Source: Oceanospirillaceae bacterium (GTDB lineage: Bacteria; Pseudomonadota; Gammaproteobacteria; Pseudomonadales; Balneatricaceae). From it: a stretch of DNA of 64,000 nucleotides. This document shows positions 63,524-64,000 of this stretch, piece by piece. The DNA lies in contig JABSRA010000018.1 in the NCBI GenBank assembly GCA_013215445.1, forward strand, positions 1-64,000. Direction: 5' to 3'. Position numbers and translations under genes: made by a program. The notes beneath the pieces were generated by a model. That model was not told the origin of the DNA. It was given only the letters and a program-made list of their open reading frames with translations, and ran no database searches. The stretch's first letter is position 1; each line of letters starts with the position of its first letter.

Positions 63524-64000
63524 CTAAAAGCCAAATAATTTCCAGGCGTTATCAGTCAATATTTTTTGTTTATCTTGCGCTGTCGTGCCCCATGCCTGCA
63601 AACAGTCTAGCCAGGAATGTGAGTCTGGCCAATCGGTATGGTTGACAAGTCCCAAGTGCGGCCAATTAGTGCCCCAAATTAAATAATCCGGGTAGTGTTT
63701 TATTAAAAAACTTGCCAAGTTGCCCGCCTCTGATAGATAGGGAGAGGGACCTTTACTAGACTCGTAAGGGGCGCTGAGTTTGACATAAAAGCGGCCGCTG
63801 TCTAACAGTTTGCAAAGTGCTTTGAAGCTGTCATCTTTTATCGATACGCTAGGCTGGAATTTTCCGATGTGATCGATAATGATATTACCTTGCAGTGCTT
63901 TAAGGTCAGAGTATCTATGGCTTAATTCGCGGCCGTTAAACTGCAGTTGAGTCTGCCAGTTTAACGCTTGAATACGCTCATTAGCCGGGGCGACACAGCT
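63524..64000 (-). CDS. Amidohydrolase-family protein (PDC-lactonase-like), 5' end outside the window
   Basis: The open frame runs to the edge of the window, giving the C-terminal 158 codons of a TIM-barrel hydrolase. The segments IIIDHIGKF, RFYVKLSAPYE, and YLIWGTNWPH with the C-terminal ILTDNAWKLFGF match the amidohydrolase_2 family that includes 2-pyrone-4,6-dicarboxylate lactonase. A DNP or DNA motif (here TDNAWKLF) closes the barrel. With the Dabb protein it suggests a small aromatic or lactone catabolic unit. Confidence 0.82.
   Translation of the reverse strand, partial: SCVAPANERIQALNWQTQLQFNGRELSHRYSDLKALQGNIIIDHIGKFQPSVSIKDDSFKALCKLLDSGRFYVKLSAPYESSKGPSPYLSEAGNLASFLIKHYPDYLIWGTNWPHLGLVNHTDWPDSHSWLDCLQAWGTTAQDKQKILTDNAWKLFGF

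Noticed and set aside
1-64000. CRISPR arrays, tRNA or rRNA genes, insertion sequences, prophage
   Set aside because: Looked for on both strands; no regularly spaced repeats, cloverleaf-like runs, transposase or phage structural genes were seen.

Overview
The window reads as a chromosomal segment of a Gram-negative, probably marine, gammaproteobacterium of moderate GC. The evidence is the mix of gene families: an E. coli yjf-type operon, a DUF748 AsmA-like protein, a Bfr/Bfd pair, YaaA, a long-form TrpS, CLCA_X, and a sulfatase next to a multihaem cytochrome. No rRNA, tRNA, CRISPR array, insertion sequence or phage module was seen. The lineage is inferred from gene content; no phylogeny was run.

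Layout. (1) 0.3-1.3 kb: an alpha/beta hydrolase. (2) 1.5-6.1 kb: an acyl-CoA operon on the minus strand, IclR regulator > SCP2-type thiolase > AMP-forming ligase > double PPC/DUF296 protein. The regulator has no ATG, GTG or TTG that would include its DNA-binding domain, and two matching palindromes lie upstream. (3) 7.1-10.0 kb: an FAD D-lactate/glycolate-type dehydrogenase, a MarR regulator and a decayed short-chain dehydrogenase. (4) 10-16.3 kb: housekeeping and stress genes (yaaA, trpS, rhodanese, DyP peroxidase, pentapeptide protein, RhlE-like helicase). (5) 16.6-21.7 kb: a complete urease operon ureDABCEFG. (6) 22-23.8 kb: a two-gene ABC exporter-type system. (7) 24.4-30.1 kb: an eight-gene membrane-stress operon (DUF2170, PspA/IM30, K+ channel, DUF2491, DUF350, DUF1190 lipoprotein, glutathionylspermidine-synthase-like ATP-grasp enzyme, rhomboid), with a divergent small DUF6471 gene. 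(8) 30.6-33.8 kb: an M24 peptidase, then bfd diverging from two bacterioferritin genes across a region with three Fur-box-like palindromes. (9) 33.9-46.6 kb: a LysR gene and two divergent peptide-type ABC transporters, one with a fused double ATPase. (10) 46.9-52 kb: a DUF748 protein, a CLCA_X protein with an HExxH motif, and a divergent ohr/ohrR pair with twin operators. (11) 52-62.6 kb: a MoxR/Bat locus led by an octahaem TPR cytochrome, with a sulfatase just upstream. (12) 63-64 kb: a Dabb protein and a truncated amidohydrolase.

The most distinctive assemblies are four: the sulfatase/octahaem-TPR cytochrome/MoxR-Bat locus, the PspA-K+ channel-rhomboid-ATP-grasp operon, the bacterioferritin pair whose haem and ferroxidase ligands are split between two subunits, and the IclR-controlled thiolase/ligase/PPC operon. 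One real gene, bfd (32217-32393), sits inside a longer meaningless open frame and is easy to miss.
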